Shown in pieces: positions 36,620 to 48,724 of a stretch of DNA of 52,611 nucleotides. A model generated the notes under the pieces. The model searched no databases, was not told the DNA's origin, and saw nothing but the letters and a program-made list of their open reading frames with translations. A program made the translations under genes and the position numbers. The DNA is from Conidiobolus incongruus B7586 (lineage: Eukaryota > Entomophthoromycota > Entomophthoromycetes > Entomophthorales > Conidiobolaceae): the NCBI GenBank assembly GCA_000697335.1, contig JNEM01007424.1, forward strand, positions 1-52,611, in the 5' to 3' direction. Position 1 is the first letter of the stretch; each line of letters opens with the position of its first letter.

Positions 36620-38615
36620 ATTATTTTATATTATTATAATATATTGAAAACAATATATTTAACAAATACTAATTAAAATTAACTAATAATATACCTATAT
36701 TCGTTAATTATTTCAAATTTTATTCCTATATATTCATGTTTTAATAAATTTTTTGTCAGCTTTTCAATATTGTATGAAATTTATTAAAAATATTGTTAGA
36801 AAAGTCTTGACCCGATAACTCTTACATTGTTGATATATCTCTTATCAGATTTTTCCATTAATGCATTTAATATCTTTTGAATTAAATACAATCATCATAA
36901 ATTTGATAAATTTAATATCAAAAACTTGTGATTTATTCACCACATTAAAATAATAATGTGTTTAACCATTATCGAGTATATTCAAAAAGATACATTCTTT
37001 TAACAAATGTAATTTTATATCACTAAATACACCAATCAATAAATTAATTTGGTGTATATTATATTGTTTAATCTTTTATTAGATTTGAATAAAATGTATT
37101 GATATTATCTTGAACATTCCCCAATCATACCCTCAACCTTTTATACATACCCAAATATTATGAATTATTTCTAATTTACTGTTAAGAATCTTAAAAACTA
37201 TTGTTTTTACTCAACTTTATTCAACACTAGTTAAACATAATCAATAATTTTTAAAATAATATTTTGAAACTGCTCATATCTTAAAAAACCCTGAAAAATA
37301 AATTTATTTAATTTTTAATTCCAAAAATTTGGTACTTAAAATAATCATTGTTTTGTTTCAAATTGTTAAAAAATTATTTGAGAGTTTAAAGTTTACTATT
37401 GAATTAATTATTAATAACTTCAACAAAATATTTAGTTCAAAGAAAACATCCTAAATTATTCATTTATTCCACGTATTTTTATGGCTTTAAATACGATTTA
37501 ATAACAAAAATTTTAAAAAATATTCAATGATGAATCATTGTAATAACGATAATTTAAATGAATTAAAATATTCACAATATTGAAATTATCACTAAAAATT
37601 CCACAGCTTTAATATCAATTATTTTCCTTAAATAACACCCTGTCGCGGATCGGGAGGTCCGCTCGTCATTCAACTTTAACCGTCCATCATGATTCCGAAT
37701 GCAATCCACTCAAAAATACTAGGCACAATCCTTGCACCATGGAAAGTTTTAGACTATAACAGTAATTGGAGTTTCAACATATTGGCAAAGGACTAACTAC
37801 GCTACAAATAGTCAATGGACACCTATTCACTCAAAGATCATCCCGATCAGGGCCAAGCCCTACACCTTGATATCTTAATAAAACCCCTTAAAGTATCTCG
37901 TTAGTCGTACTTGGCCTGTTTTATCGAACCCACGTGATCTTTATTTCAAGTCTACTTTCTAGAAGATCTATAATACTAAATTTTCTAAAATCTAGATATT
38001 TTTAGGCAACCTAACGAAAGTTGCTCAAATTAGCAATTTTTTTTCAAGTCTATATTTGGAAATTTCAAAATCTCCTAAAATGGTTATAATTAAACCAACA
38101 GGTTTTGATTTAACTTTTGTTGTGAATTTAGTTTTGATATAGTTCAGAGTTGTTAAGCTGTTGCAATATATTTTTAATTTTTTATCGTAAAATCTAGGGT
38201 AATATTAAGATAAATTATTATTTTCAATCAAGACTTAGGATTTTGTTAGGGTAAATAATTGCCAAAAATAGTTAGAATACTAAAATGAAAAATAACAACA
38301 TCCAAGTTCTAAATTTCAACACTGTCTATATATTTAATTTCTAATAATTATTACCAGATATCGCTCTATATACATTGAAAATTACTATACATGATTAAAT
38401 ATTTCAAATATCTATTACGGTAAATTTTGGCAATCAAAAAATTTAAGCATAATCAATATGAACCAATAACCAAATTATCCACTATATTGTCTCAACCATC
38501 TTTCTATTCAAATGTTAATGGAAAATTTCCTATAAATTGGCCTGATTGCGCAAGGTTCAAAGTTAAATCAAAATATTATATTATATTTAAACTTGTGTAA
38601 TATTATTTAATATAG
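36620..38615. other. Intergenic region with a G+C-raised island at 37625-37960
   Basis: About 2 kb between COQ7 and the second ABCB gene, with the ABCB promoter at its right end. Just before that ATG the sequence reads TTTAATATAG, so a 5'-UTR intron acceptor is possible. The island 37625-37960 is much richer in G and C, includes a small self-complementary CGGATC...GGTCCG near its left end, and has no clear open frame. I could not identify it as rRNA, tRNA, snRNA or a known gene. Confidence 0.5.
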
Positions 38616-41600
38616 ATGAGTGGAAAATCTTTAGAACCTGTTGAAAAAGAGGAACCAACTACTGAATCGGCACCTATTTCATTCCTAAAACTGTATTCAT
38701 TCGCTACAATTTGGGATATTTTAGCATTGACTATCGCTTCGATCTTTGCAGCTGCAGCTGGTGCTTCACTACCTCTGATGGCGGTACTACTAGGAAAAGT
38801 AGTGAATTCGCTAGCTGCATTCTCCTCAGATTCGTCACCTGCCGACGTTTTTCGAAATCAGATCAATCAAGCTTCATTATATTTTTTGTATTTGGCTGCG
38901 GGTGTATTCGTCACTAATTATGTTTATACTTCTGTTTATAAGGCAATTGGAGAAAAGTTAACATATATATTTCGCCATAAATACTTGGTCGGAGTTTTGA
39001 AACAAGAAATCGCTTGGTCCGACGAATATGGTACAGGCAAAGTTGCTACTAATATCACTACGAGTTGTGATTTGGTTCAGGATGGCATTTCGGACAAGGT
39101 AGGAGGTTTAATCTATGATTTTGCAACCTTCGTATCTGGCTTTGTTATAGCTTTCACTAGAAACTGGAAGCTAACTCTGGTTATCCTATGTATTTTACCT
39201 TGTATCATGATAATAGGATATATTATTAATTTTTACGTTGCCAAATATGTCACCAAATCCATCTCCGAATACGAAAAAGCAGCCAATTTGGCCGAAGAGA
39301 GTTTATCGAGCATTAAAACTGTCACAGCTTTCAACCGAAAGGATCAAATGCTCAAGAAATACAAAGAAATTGTTGAGAATGCCCGTAAATTTGGTATTAA
39401 AAAGAGTTTTGGAGTCGGTTTCTCTTTAGGTGTAATGTTTATGATCGTTTATTGTGGTTACTCGTTGTGCTTTTACTATGGTGGTAAATTAGCATCTCAA
39501 GGTAGCATCAATTCTGGAGATATCGTTCAAGTATTTTTCGCAGTGATGATGGGTTCTTTTTCTTTGTCTAATGTTGCACCAAAGTTTCAAGCTATTGCCC
39601 TAGCCCAAAGTGCAGCAACAAAGTTGTTCCAGGCAATTGATAGAGTCCCGGTAATTGATGCATTCTCCGATGAAGGCATCAAGTTGGATAAAATTAAAGG
39701 AAATATCAAATTTGATCATGTGGATTTTCATTACCCAACTCGTCCTGATGTTCCTATATACAAGGATTTCAATTTGACAGTTGAAGCAGGCACCACAGTT
39801 GCATTGGTTGGATTAAGTGGCTCAGGTAAATCTACTGCTGTTCAACTTCTCGAAAGATTTTATGATCCAGTATCTGGTGAAATTTCGCTTGATGGTCATA
39901 ACACAAAAACGTTGAATATCAAATGGTTACGTAGACAGATTGGACTTGTCTCTCAAGAACCTATACTATTCTCTGGAACTATTCACTCTAATGTTGCAGC
40001 TGGATTAATTGGAACCAGTTTAGAGAATGCATCAATTGAAGAACAGAGAGCTGCGATTGAGTCAGCCTGTAAGCTTTCCAACGCTCACCATTTCATCACT
40101 TCTCTTCCTAACGGTTACGAGACTCAAGTTGGTCAGAAAGGGTTTTTGTTATCAGGTGGACAAAAGCAACGAATTGCTATTGCAAGAGCTATTGTCAAGG
40201 ATCCCAAAATCCTTCTACTTGATGAAGCCACCAGTGCTTTAGATTCCAAGTCTGAACATATAGTCCAGGATGCTTTGGATAAGGCGAGTAAAGGAAGGAC
40301 AACTCTCGTAATTGCCCATCGTCTCGCAACCATTAAAAATGCCGATAAAATCGTAGTTATGGATAGGGGCCACATTATTGAAAGTGGAACTCATTACGAA
40401 TTAATACAGATTGAAGATGGTATTTATCGCAAGCTTGTTGAAATTCAAAATATTAAACAAGAAAAAAAGCAGTCCAAGGAATTGAAACCTGATTATGAAT
40501 TCGCGGTTTCAGGATCACAGAACGAGATAGAAATTAAGGAGACACTATTAGAAGACGATGGCAAAATGAAAATTGTCAAAGTTCCAACTAAGAAATCTCT
40601 TACCGAAAAAAATATTATCTATTCATCGAGCTCAACTAAAGATGATGAGGAGAGTAGTCGGGAGATATCTACCAAATTCACTACGTTCCAACTAATTGGT
40701 AAGGTTGCCAAATTGAATCGAACGGAGTGGAAAGAATTGGCATTCGGAACCATAGGAGCTTTTATACAAGGATCCGTTACGCCGATATTTGCGATTGTAT
40801 TTTCGAATGTATTGGAAGCATTCAATGCCACAGGAGCGGAACTCATCAAACGGGTCAATTTTTGGTCATTGATGTTCTTAGTAGGTGCAATTGTTATTGG
40901 TGTTGCAAATTTACTGCAATCTGCAGGGTTTTCAATTGCTGCTGAAATGTTAAGTACCAAATTACGATACATTTTATTAGAAGCTATATTCAGGCAGGAG
41001 ATCGGATGGTTTGATAGAGAAGAGAATACGACTGGTATTTTAACCTCAAGACTTTCTAAAGAACCGCAAGATATTCAAGGCTTGAGTGGACTCACTATTG
41101 GAAATATCCTTCAGACTGCCATCAACCTGATTTTAAGTTGTGTAGTAGGATTGATTTATGGGTGGAAATTAGGGTTGGTAGTGATTGCTTGTTTACCTAT
41201 CGTCATATTTTCCGGATATATTAATTTTAAAACGCTCTATTCTAATGATGAAAAAAAGGGTGATCGCTATGCAAAATCCTCTGAAATGGCATGTGAAGCA
41301 ATTGGAGCAATGAGAACGGTAGCCTCCCTTACGAAAGAACAGCAAGTAATAGATGACTATGTTAATCAACTATTAATATCCCTTAATGCTGGTTACAAAA
41401 ATGCTATATTTGCGACGATTTCCTTCTCTGCTGCGCAGGCAGTGACATTTCTAGTTAATGCTTTGGCCTTCTGGTACGGTGGAGGTTTGGTCAGCACAGG
41501 AGAATACACTATGATGCAGCTATTCACTGTTTTTATGGCTGTTATCATGGGAGCTGGAAATATATCCAGTGTCTTTGTTTTGACTCCTAATTTGACAAAA

Positions 41601-42461
41601 GCTAAGAAATCTGCTAATTCCCTATTCGACAACATACAAAGAGTCCCTTTGATTGATCAATCAGCTGAGTCGACTGGTAAAAAAGTTGATGAAACCAATG
41701 GATTAGAAGGTTATATTTCATTTGAAAATGTTCACTTCAGTTATCCTACCCGACCTAACGCCAAAATCCTTAAGGGTCTCAATATTAATGTCAAGCCAGG
41801 AGAATACATCGCTTTAGTTGGACCCAGCGGGTGTGGTAAAAGTACCACAATAGGTTTAATTGAAAGGTTTTATGATGTAACTTCTGGTACAATTAAGATC
41901 GATGGAGTGGATGTAAGAGATTATAATCTTCCATCATTGAGAGATTATATTTCGCTGGTTGGTCAAGAACCTTCATTATTCAATATGACAATCAGAGAAA
42001 ACATTGCTTTTGGTGCTAAAGCTTTTGGTCCTCCTCCAACTCAAGAACAAATTGAACAAGCTGCTAAAGATGCAAATATTCATGACTTTATCATGTCTCT
42101 ACCTAGGGGATATGATACCAATGTCGGTGGTAAAGGATCAGAATTATCAGGAGGCCAAAAGCAGCGTATTGCAATTGCCAGGGCTTTGGTGCGTAATCCA
42201 AAGATCCTTTTGTTAGATGAAGCTAGCTCTGCACTCGACGCTGAAAGTGAAATGGTCGTTCAGAAAGCTTTGGATCAAGCTTCTAAGGGAAGAACTACAA
42301 TCTCTATTGCTCATCGTTTATCTACTATCCAACATTCTGATAGAATCTACGTAATTCGAGATGGTCAAGTAATTGAGAGCGGAACACATCAAGAACTCTT
42401 AAATTTTAATGGACTGTATGCAGAAATGGCAAGTCAACAAGTTCTGGACAAATCCAAATAA
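38616..42461 (+). CDS. ABCB-type full ABC transporter (P-glycoprotein/Ste6-like), paralog 2
   Basis: Export pump of the same type as the gene at 18820-22677; substrate unknown. Intronless, 1281 residues, TMD-NBD-TMD-NBD. NBD1: GLSGSGKST near residue 404, LSGGQKQR near 516, ILLLDEATSALD near 537, AHRLATI. NBD2: GPSGCGKST near 1074, LSGGQKQR near 1180, ILLLDEASSALD near 1202, AHRLSTI. All catalytic residues are present. Relative to paralog 1, the N-terminal tail, first extracellular loop and inter-domain linker (about 610-690) differ most, while NBD2 is over 90% identical. Two stretches are almost identical even at silent sites (40162-40255 and 42219-42310). Both paralogs seem under selection, and the loop and linker differences suggest different substrates or regulation rather than redundancy, which is inference. 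Confidence 0.93.
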   Translation: MSGKSLEPVEKEEPTTESAPISFLKLYSFATIWDILALTIASIFAAAAGASLPLMAVLLGKVVNSLAAFSSDSSPADVFRNQINQASLYFLYLAAGVFVTNYVYTSVYKAIGEKLTYIFRHKYLVGVLKQEIAWSDEYGTGKVATNITTSCDLVQDGISDKVGGLIYDFATFVSGFVIAFTRNWKLTLVILCILPCIMIIGYIINFYVAKYVTKSISEYEKAANLAEESLSSIKTVTAFNRKDQMLKKYKEIVENARKFGIKKSFGVGFSLGVMFMIVYCGYSLCFYYGGKLASQGSINSGDIVQVFFAVMMGSFSLSNVAPKFQAIALAQSAATKLFQAIDRVPVIDAFSDEGIKLDKIKGNIKFDHVDFHYPTRPDVPIYKDFNLTVEAGTTVALVGLSGSGKSTAVQLLERFYDPVSGEISLDGHNTKTLNIKWLRRQIGLVSQEPILFSGTIHSNVAAGLIGTSLENASIEEQRAAIESACKLSNAHHFITSLPNGYETQVGQKGFLLSGGQKQRIAIARAIVKDPKILLLDEATSALDSKSEHIVQDALDKASKGRTTLVIAHRLATIKNADKIVVMDRGHIIESGTHYELIQIEDGIYRKLVEIQNIKQEKKQSKELKPDYEFAVSGSQNEIEIKETLLEDDGKMKIVKVPTKKSLTEKNIIYSSSSTKDDEESSREISTKFTTFQLIGKVAKLNRTEWKELAFGTIGAFIQGSVTPIFAIVFSNVLEAFNATGAELIKRVNFWSLMFLVGAIVIGVANLLQSAGFSIAAEMLSTKLRYILLEAIFRQEIGWFDREENTTGILTSRLSKEPQDIQGLSGLTIGNILQTAINLILSCVVGLIYGWKLGLVVIACLPIVIFSGYINFKTLYSNDEKKGDRYAKSSEMACEAIGAMRTVASLTKEQQVIDDYVNQLLISLNAGYKNAIFATISFSAAQAVTFLVNALAFWYGGGLVSTGEYTMMQLFTVFMAVIMGAGNISSVFVLTPNLTKAKKSANSLFDNIQRVPLIDQSAESTGKKVDETNGLEGYISFENVHFSYPTRPNAKILKGLNINVKPGEYIALVGPSGCGKSTTIGLIERFYDVTSGTIKIDGVDVRDYNLPSLRDYISLVGQEPSLFNMTIRENIAFGAKAFGPPPTQEQIEQAAKDANIHDFIMSLPRGYDTNVGGKGSELSGGQKQRIAIARALVRNPKILLLDEASSALDAESEMVVQKALDQASKGRTTISIAHRLSTIQHSDRIYVIRDGQVIESGTHQELLNFNGLYAEMASQQVLDKSK

Positions 42462-43889
42462 TTTTTGATAATAATTTTTTTTGAATATTTTTGCTACTAT
42501 TTATTAATTTTAATAAATTTTCGAAATTATTTATAATTAAAGTAATTTTATTTTATAATTACTACTATATAATATACAATTGCTCATATGTTAATTTGAT
42601 TTGATATTAAAAGTTAATTTTATTCAATAAAATTATAAAAATATCAAAGTAGCAAATTGAAAATGATAATAAAAAGGACATAAGCTAGTATTATCTGTAA
42701 AACATAAATTTTATTTCAAATCTTACAAATTTAAAAAATAGTTTCTCAAAATAAAAACTCCTAAAACAAACAATATATTTATTTTCGGTAGATTGAATTT
42801 TTAAATTTAAATTTGTTTGTTATTAAGAAAAATATGCTGCTTCTGTCAAATATTTAACTTATAATATTAGTTAAGCAAATTCATAAAATTTAAATTACTT
42901 TGAACAAAATAGTTTATTCCCACATTTCAAGAAGATATTTTCAATAGATATCAAATCAATATATATTTATAGTATTTTTGCTGCAGTTTGATATTAATAT
43001 ATATATATATATATAACTATTTTAAGTTATTTCTAAATCAGCGGATCTGATAAAAATATATCGTACACTTAAATATTTGGATGATTGTTGATTTGTAAAA
43101 AATGGCTTTTCTCAGCTACAAAATGATTTTATCTACATATTTGATATGTTTTGAAGCTTTAATCTAAAAATTAGATTAACCTATAATATATTATGACATG
43201 GTAATCCTTTAGTTACAAATTTAATATTTCAGTTGCAATACGCATAAACCTGTAACTTGCTATTAGTATGAAAAAAGCAAAAAAAATTATCTCATTTTCC
43301 ACTGAAACTTAAATTCACTGTTTTTATTGATACTGGACAAAATTAATTATTAAATATCTTATATTTATCTATTGAATTGCACAGATAGTTAAAAACTAAT
43401 TATAATATATAGAATATAATATAACAAAAAGGTATAAAATAGGTAAGAATAAGTAATAGGGTTAGCAATAGAATTATTTTTTTGGTGCTTTGAATTTATC
43501 AAAATTTTTCACACTAATTCTGTTAACTAGAATCACAATCGAACAATAAAAATGTATGAATTTTTCTAGGTGCCAGATTAAGAGTTAATTAATTTTCTAT
43601 AAACTGTCAGAACAAGTTGCTAATATTTGTATTTAGTCATGAGAAAATTAACGTACATTTTGGTATATAAATAGATATAAATCCCCTTAATAAATTAACT
43701 ATTATATTTAGGTGATTGGACTTGTAATTCATATTTCAATAGGAAAAGTGGGATAAATGACTAACTTAGTGCTTTTGTTATATATTTTGTCTATCAAATT
43801 ATTAGTTATAATCAGAATCAATTTTAATACCAAAAAAGCTCAAATAATACATCTGAGATAGATTCTCCTGTGAATACCTTCAATACTCA
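42462..43889. other. A+T-rich intergenic region
   Basis: About 1.4 kb with an AT dinucleotide run near 42994-43015. No open frame, RNA gene or terminal repeat was recognised. It holds the 3' end of ABCB paralog 2. Confidence 0.55.
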
Positions 43890-45135
43890 TTATAAATGAT
43901 ACATTTGGAGGCGGTGGTAGAATTTACAACTAGTTTATGGCCATAGCGATTATGATTTTTATTACTATGATAATTACAAGCTTATTCAATGATATAATCT
44001 TGAATCCATTGAACCCCAAATGGATTATGTTTTTGTCGAAATTGGGTTATACACACTATACTTTAACTTATATATTATATTGGATTACGCTCAAGCTGGT
44101 TGACCAAATTACCTCGAAAGTTTTTGGGAATTTTTAATAGTTGTCTATGGTCTTATCAAGGTGTGATAATGACGTCATATGCGACAGAGCAGAAGGGAAT
44201 ATTCTTTTGATTATTTTAGAATATTGTCAATTTGGGTCCTGCTACAAGTTATTTTTCACTCTTTGGTCATACTTACAACAATACAGATACGATCTCAATA
44301 GGCATTGAAGCCTACTTCGCCATTATAACGGTGAGGTAAACTGAAAGGTTAATCAGCTTTCTTCTCGTGCTCATGGATAAATTGTGCAAACTGGATGGTT
44401 GCATATATTGAAATTGAGAAAGGTCTGATTTATTAAGAGATATATCCAAATCTTTAAACTTCTCTTCTACTAAAGAACGCTTGTATTGCTCTCAATGTTC
44501 TTATCATCTAATTGTTTCCGTACTTGTCAATTCAACGCTGCTAATACCACCATATTTAACCATCATACTAATTTTTTTAATTTTTCTATTTTATGGATAG
44601 CTAACATTGTTGAAGATACATTGTTTGGTAAGTTATTAGACTCACAATGATGGAATCATCATACTTGCGCTAATTATGCTATCGCCCTAGTGTATATCTT
44701 ACTTACATTCACTTGTATAGGTGACTATCCCGTCCAGAAATCATGTAAACATCACTATGATTTACAGACTCCTGTTCTTAAGGAAACTGATCCTTACAAA
44801 TATATTAGGATGAATGATGCTGATTTCAGTCCAGGTATCGATTTGTTTCAATCCTATATGTATATTAAACCTATTCACCTTATTTTCTTTTACTGTTTCA
44901 TGGATGCAACAATTCAAATCCTCGCATATTGATTCCTAGAAGCACTCTTCAACGATATCAAATACTTAGTCATCTACAATGGTTCTGATAAAAGTATCCA
45001 ATCCACCGGTAGCTTCCTCGCCTCACGCATATTTCGAACTTCATCCTCTTACATGGCTTAGTTGGTTATCCGCTGTGTTCTCATCGAAGTTTTGGTAACT
45101 CTAGCCTTCTTTGTTGTTCGCAGTATAACTGAAAC
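43890..45135 (+). pseudogene. UNC93-like/DUF895 major facilitator transporter, decayed
   Basis: Pieces of one protein can be followed in order across about 1.2 kb of plus strand. The start region has FGGGGR, then PLNPKWIMFLSKLGYTHYTL (family: glycine-rich loop, then NrLGpr...lGY). A later piece has QFNAANTTIFNHHTNFFN followed by ILWIANIVEDTLFGKLLD, the family's conserved TYQFNxxN...FNxRTRxLNN...YW...GaxxFGxxLD. The last piece has FMDATIQILAY and SDKSIQSTGSF (family: D...AYW...GFYKGIQSAG). Several frameshifts and stops separate the pieces; one TGA sits exactly where the family has W. The gene cannot make a full membrane transporter. Its decay is recent enough that signature residues remain. 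Confidence 0.82.
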
Positions 45136-46014
45136 AAGATGACAGATCCCGATTTTGAAGTTCAAAGGTTCGAGAAGGCAGATATTCGAGCTTGATTCTA
45201 ATGTTTTAAACCAAGGTACTTGAAGATATGATAGTTTATATTTATTAACAATTATATGTCGAATAGCATAAGTGTACAAACTCTTTTATACTAGATGTAT
45301 TGAAAAATATTAATTATTCAGATAAAATTTATTTTTTTTATAATATTATGAATTTTATATGGAAAAATTTTTATCATTTTTATTTTAATATTTAACTCCA
45401 CAAATTATATATTTGAAAATAGATATTTCAACTAATTTCATAAAATTTAAACATTTACAAAATTATATATTAAATTTTGAAATAATGAAATAAATATCGA
45501 ACAAAGAATATATATATATATTGAAGTTTAACTTAAAACTTAATATTATAATTCAATCTCATAAATAATGTTCAAAAATAATAATTTTTAATAAATATCT
45601 TAATATGAAATTTTAGAGTTTAATTATTGTTATAAAAATTAAAATATAATGTTATGGAATAAGTCTTGAGATTCAAAAACCAATATTTCATATATCATTA
45701 TTTATATAATCAATAAAAATTTATTATGTAACATATTTAACAAAATTAAAATTATGAATATAAAAAATTTAAATTGGATATATTTCATTATCTTGTCTTG
45801 TCAAAAGAATTTAAAAATTGTTGCATTTTATAGTTAACAAAAATTGACTTAAAAATTTGATTACTTTATATTAACCAAATTTTTATTTTATATTTAAATT
45901 TAATAAATATGCTTTTTATATGATATTATACCAATCTAATCCATATCGGGATTAGATGCCAATTAAGTTGAAAGCTTATCAAAACTTGAAATGTTATTAC
46001 AAAAAAATAAAATA
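45136..46014. other. A+T-rich intergenic region
   Basis: About 0.9 kb of A+T-rich DNA between the UNC93-like relic and the 3' end of the histidine kinase gene. Nothing was recognised; the kinase polyadenylation region must lie just below 46015. Confidence 0.55.
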
Positions 46015-48242
46015 TTATTTGGAGAATTTGGGATCTCGATCACGTAGCCATTTATCGATCAAATCTTTGAACTGGGAGAACGTGAAGGGTTTGCCAATGA
46101 AATCATCCATCCCAATCTCTTTGTAGTACTCCAAATCGCTCGGTAGTGCGTTGGCGCTAACGCCGATGATGGTTTGGGATCGATCTTTCATTTTGATCAG
46201 TTTGCAGCATTCGTCGCCATCCATTACTGGCATGAGATGGTCGAGGAGTATAAGATCAAAGTATTGGCTGGGGTGGTCGTTATACTTGTCGAGTGCTAGC
46301 TCTCCATTGTCCACAATCACAAAATCCACGTAGGGGATCTTTTTCAGGTACTTGGTGATGATTTTTTGGTTGATTTTGTTGTCTTCTGCTATCAGAAGTC
46401 TATATTTTGGTACTACTGTAGAGGTTAAACTGGACTGCACTGGCGAATCTCTCCCATTTGTCGACGTTTTGGCAATTTTGCGAGGCTGTTCGTCGTAATC
46501 TGATGGCCTTTCAAATTCGTTGCCGTTTTTCGATGGTACAGCTGGTATACTACTGGACATTGACTCTGGCGAATTGTTGGCAAATTTATTGGATTCAAAA
46601 TCTGTTACCACTCCAGATTCGGAATCCGTTTCGCAGATTTGACAGATGTGTGAGTAGTAAATGTTTTTGAGGGGGAAGTTCACTGATTTGGACTCGGCCA
46701 TTTCTTCCTCCGACGTAATTTCTTGGGCGATGGGTAAAGTCACTTTGAACCAGCAGTTGGTGCCTTGACCCATTTGACTATTGATGCCGATGCTTCCCTG
46801 CATCAAGCCAATTAGAGATTTGCAAATACATAGTCCTAAACCACTTCCAACGAATTGTGACCGCGTATTGTGTGCTTGTGTCCATGGACTAAACAAATTT
46901 GGAATAGTTTCGGGAGGAATACCAATACCAGTATCTTCCACGCTAGCCTCAATTTCAATCTGACTATTTGCCTCGTCGATTTGATAATTACATGTGATTG
47001 TGATCGAACCCTCTTTAGTAAATTTCACCGCATTTGATGTGAGATTCACCAATATTTGCAACAGACGCCCGGAATCACCAATAATCTTACGAGGGAAATC
47101 AGGTTTGTGAATAATCATTTTGATACCTTTATTCTCTACTTGAGTTTTAAACATTGCTTCAATATCGTTAAATAGATCGCATAATGTAAAAGGCTCAGGA
47201 TTTAGACTCAATTTTTCAGATTCGATCTTGGAAAAGTCTAAAATATCTTGAATGACAATTAACTAAATAAAATTATAATTAATTGAAATGAATTGGTGAT
47301 AAATAGAAAATCAAAATACCAATAGTTGAGCAGATCGATTGATATTAAATAAATTTTCTTTTTGTTCGGCATTTAGTGGAGAATCCATTAATAAAGAAGC
47401 TGATCCAATAATACCAAATAACTATATAAAAATTATAAAAATTAAAAAAATTAGTGAATGTAATTTGTAGAATAAAGCAATTATTTAACAATCAATACTG
47501 AAAAATTATGCAAGAAATAAATAAAGTGGACTTACCGGTGTTCTTATTTCATGACTCATTACTGATAAAAAATTAGATTTTAATTTATTCAATTCACGTT
47601 CGTCTTGCAAATCTTGGATATCTAATAAAAAGGCAAGATTAGTATGTCACATATCGTAGTACAAAAATCGAAATTACCTGTGCAGGTTCCGATCCAATTG
47701 ATGATACTCGTCTTGCTCTGATCCCAAATGGGCCATACGTTTACAGCATATTGACGATATGGATTATCTTCCTCCTTTTTGACTTTAGAGGGATGGTATC
47801 GCATGCGAAGACTAAAATTTTTTAGGGGGACTCCTTTCTTTGGGAATGTGAGTCATAATCAATATAAATCAATAATAGGAATAACTTACTGTGAAGGATT
47901 CTTTCCAAGCTTTTAAATACAGTCCCAAATCTTGAGGATGACAGCATTCCTGCTCAAAAGTTAGTACTGAATTAGCTAAAATAATAAAAATCACTTACTG
48001 TCCAATTTTCGTCTCCGAAAACTCCGGTGACCTGTTTATATATGTTATTAACGTAACAGGTATTTCCTAAACTATCTGTAGCAAACAAACAACATGGAAT
48101 CGCATCCATCAATGCTGTAGCTCTGTGCAGCACTTGATAAATATCTAAAGGAGTAGTCTGGTTGGGATGAACACCAAACAATACTCTATTTGTCTGGGAG
48201 TAGTAAGCGAATTTGTCATTATCATTTTTAACTGTTTTGTTA

Positions 48243-48307
<65 letters not shown>

Positions 48308-48724
48308 TAAATTAAATTTCAAATTCGGTTCTTGCTCCCAAAACCTATTGTCAATAAAAGATACACTGTAGTATAACTCGTTGAACCATTTCCAACTCTT
48401 CACCTTGACAAATCCCAATTTGATATTTTGATCCAAATGATATTTCACATAGGTAACACTTTCGATTTTACTCTCTTTCTCTTCCATTTCGTTAGAACCT
48501 TCCAACTTGGTAGAAATAAAATGATTTTCAATGAATAAATCTAAGTTTTGGGACAGAATTTGGTCTTTGTGAGTATACCCCAACGATCTCGTCAATCCAA
48601 TGTTACAATTAATAATTTTTTGATACTTTTCGGAGCATACAAATATAGGACAATCTATGGAAGAACATATTACTTCCGTTAACTCGTTGATATCCATATT
48701 TTTTTTATTGTTATATAATCCCAA
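46015..48724 (-). CDS. Cytosolic PAS hybrid histidine kinase with receiver domain
   Basis: Two-component sensor that would autophosphorylate on His and pass phosphate to its own receiver, then probably to an Hpt protein of the HOG-type relay. Six exons: 47999-48724, 47890-47949, 47678-47837, 47536-47621, 47320-47421, 46015-47262, all in frame, 793 residues. Order: PAS-like region (about 13-80); poly-asparagine tract from an (ATT)n run (about 139-164); second PAS (about 198-315) with CYVNNIYKQVTG; HisKA with MSHEIRTP, phospho-His 339; HATPase with NLTSNAVKF (N-box, near 455), DTGIGIP and GSGLGL; receiver (about 665-785) with AEDN, acceptor Asp 719 in LLDHLMPVMDG, and the conserved K in GKPF. 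No membrane segment, so it is cytosolic, like the PAS-only TcsA group of fungal kinases. The input signal is unknown; the PAS2 residues do not let me name a cofactor. Confidence 0.92.
48237..48306. repeat. (ATT)n trinucleotide run coding poly-asparagine
   Basis: An almost pure ATT run inside exon 1 of the histidine kinase. Read on the minus strand it is AAT repeated, coding more than 20 asparagines between the two PAS regions. It is a likely site of length variation. Confidence 0.95.

Noticed and set aside
37850-37900. Minus-strand DKTGQVRLTRYF, similar to the start of AP-complex sigma subunits
   Set aside because: The similarity lasts about 12 residues; the expected following sigma-subunit blocks could not be found in any frame.
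45058-45279. 73-codon minus-strand open frame
   Set aside because: It overlaps the end of the UNC93-like relic on the other strand and shows no family features.
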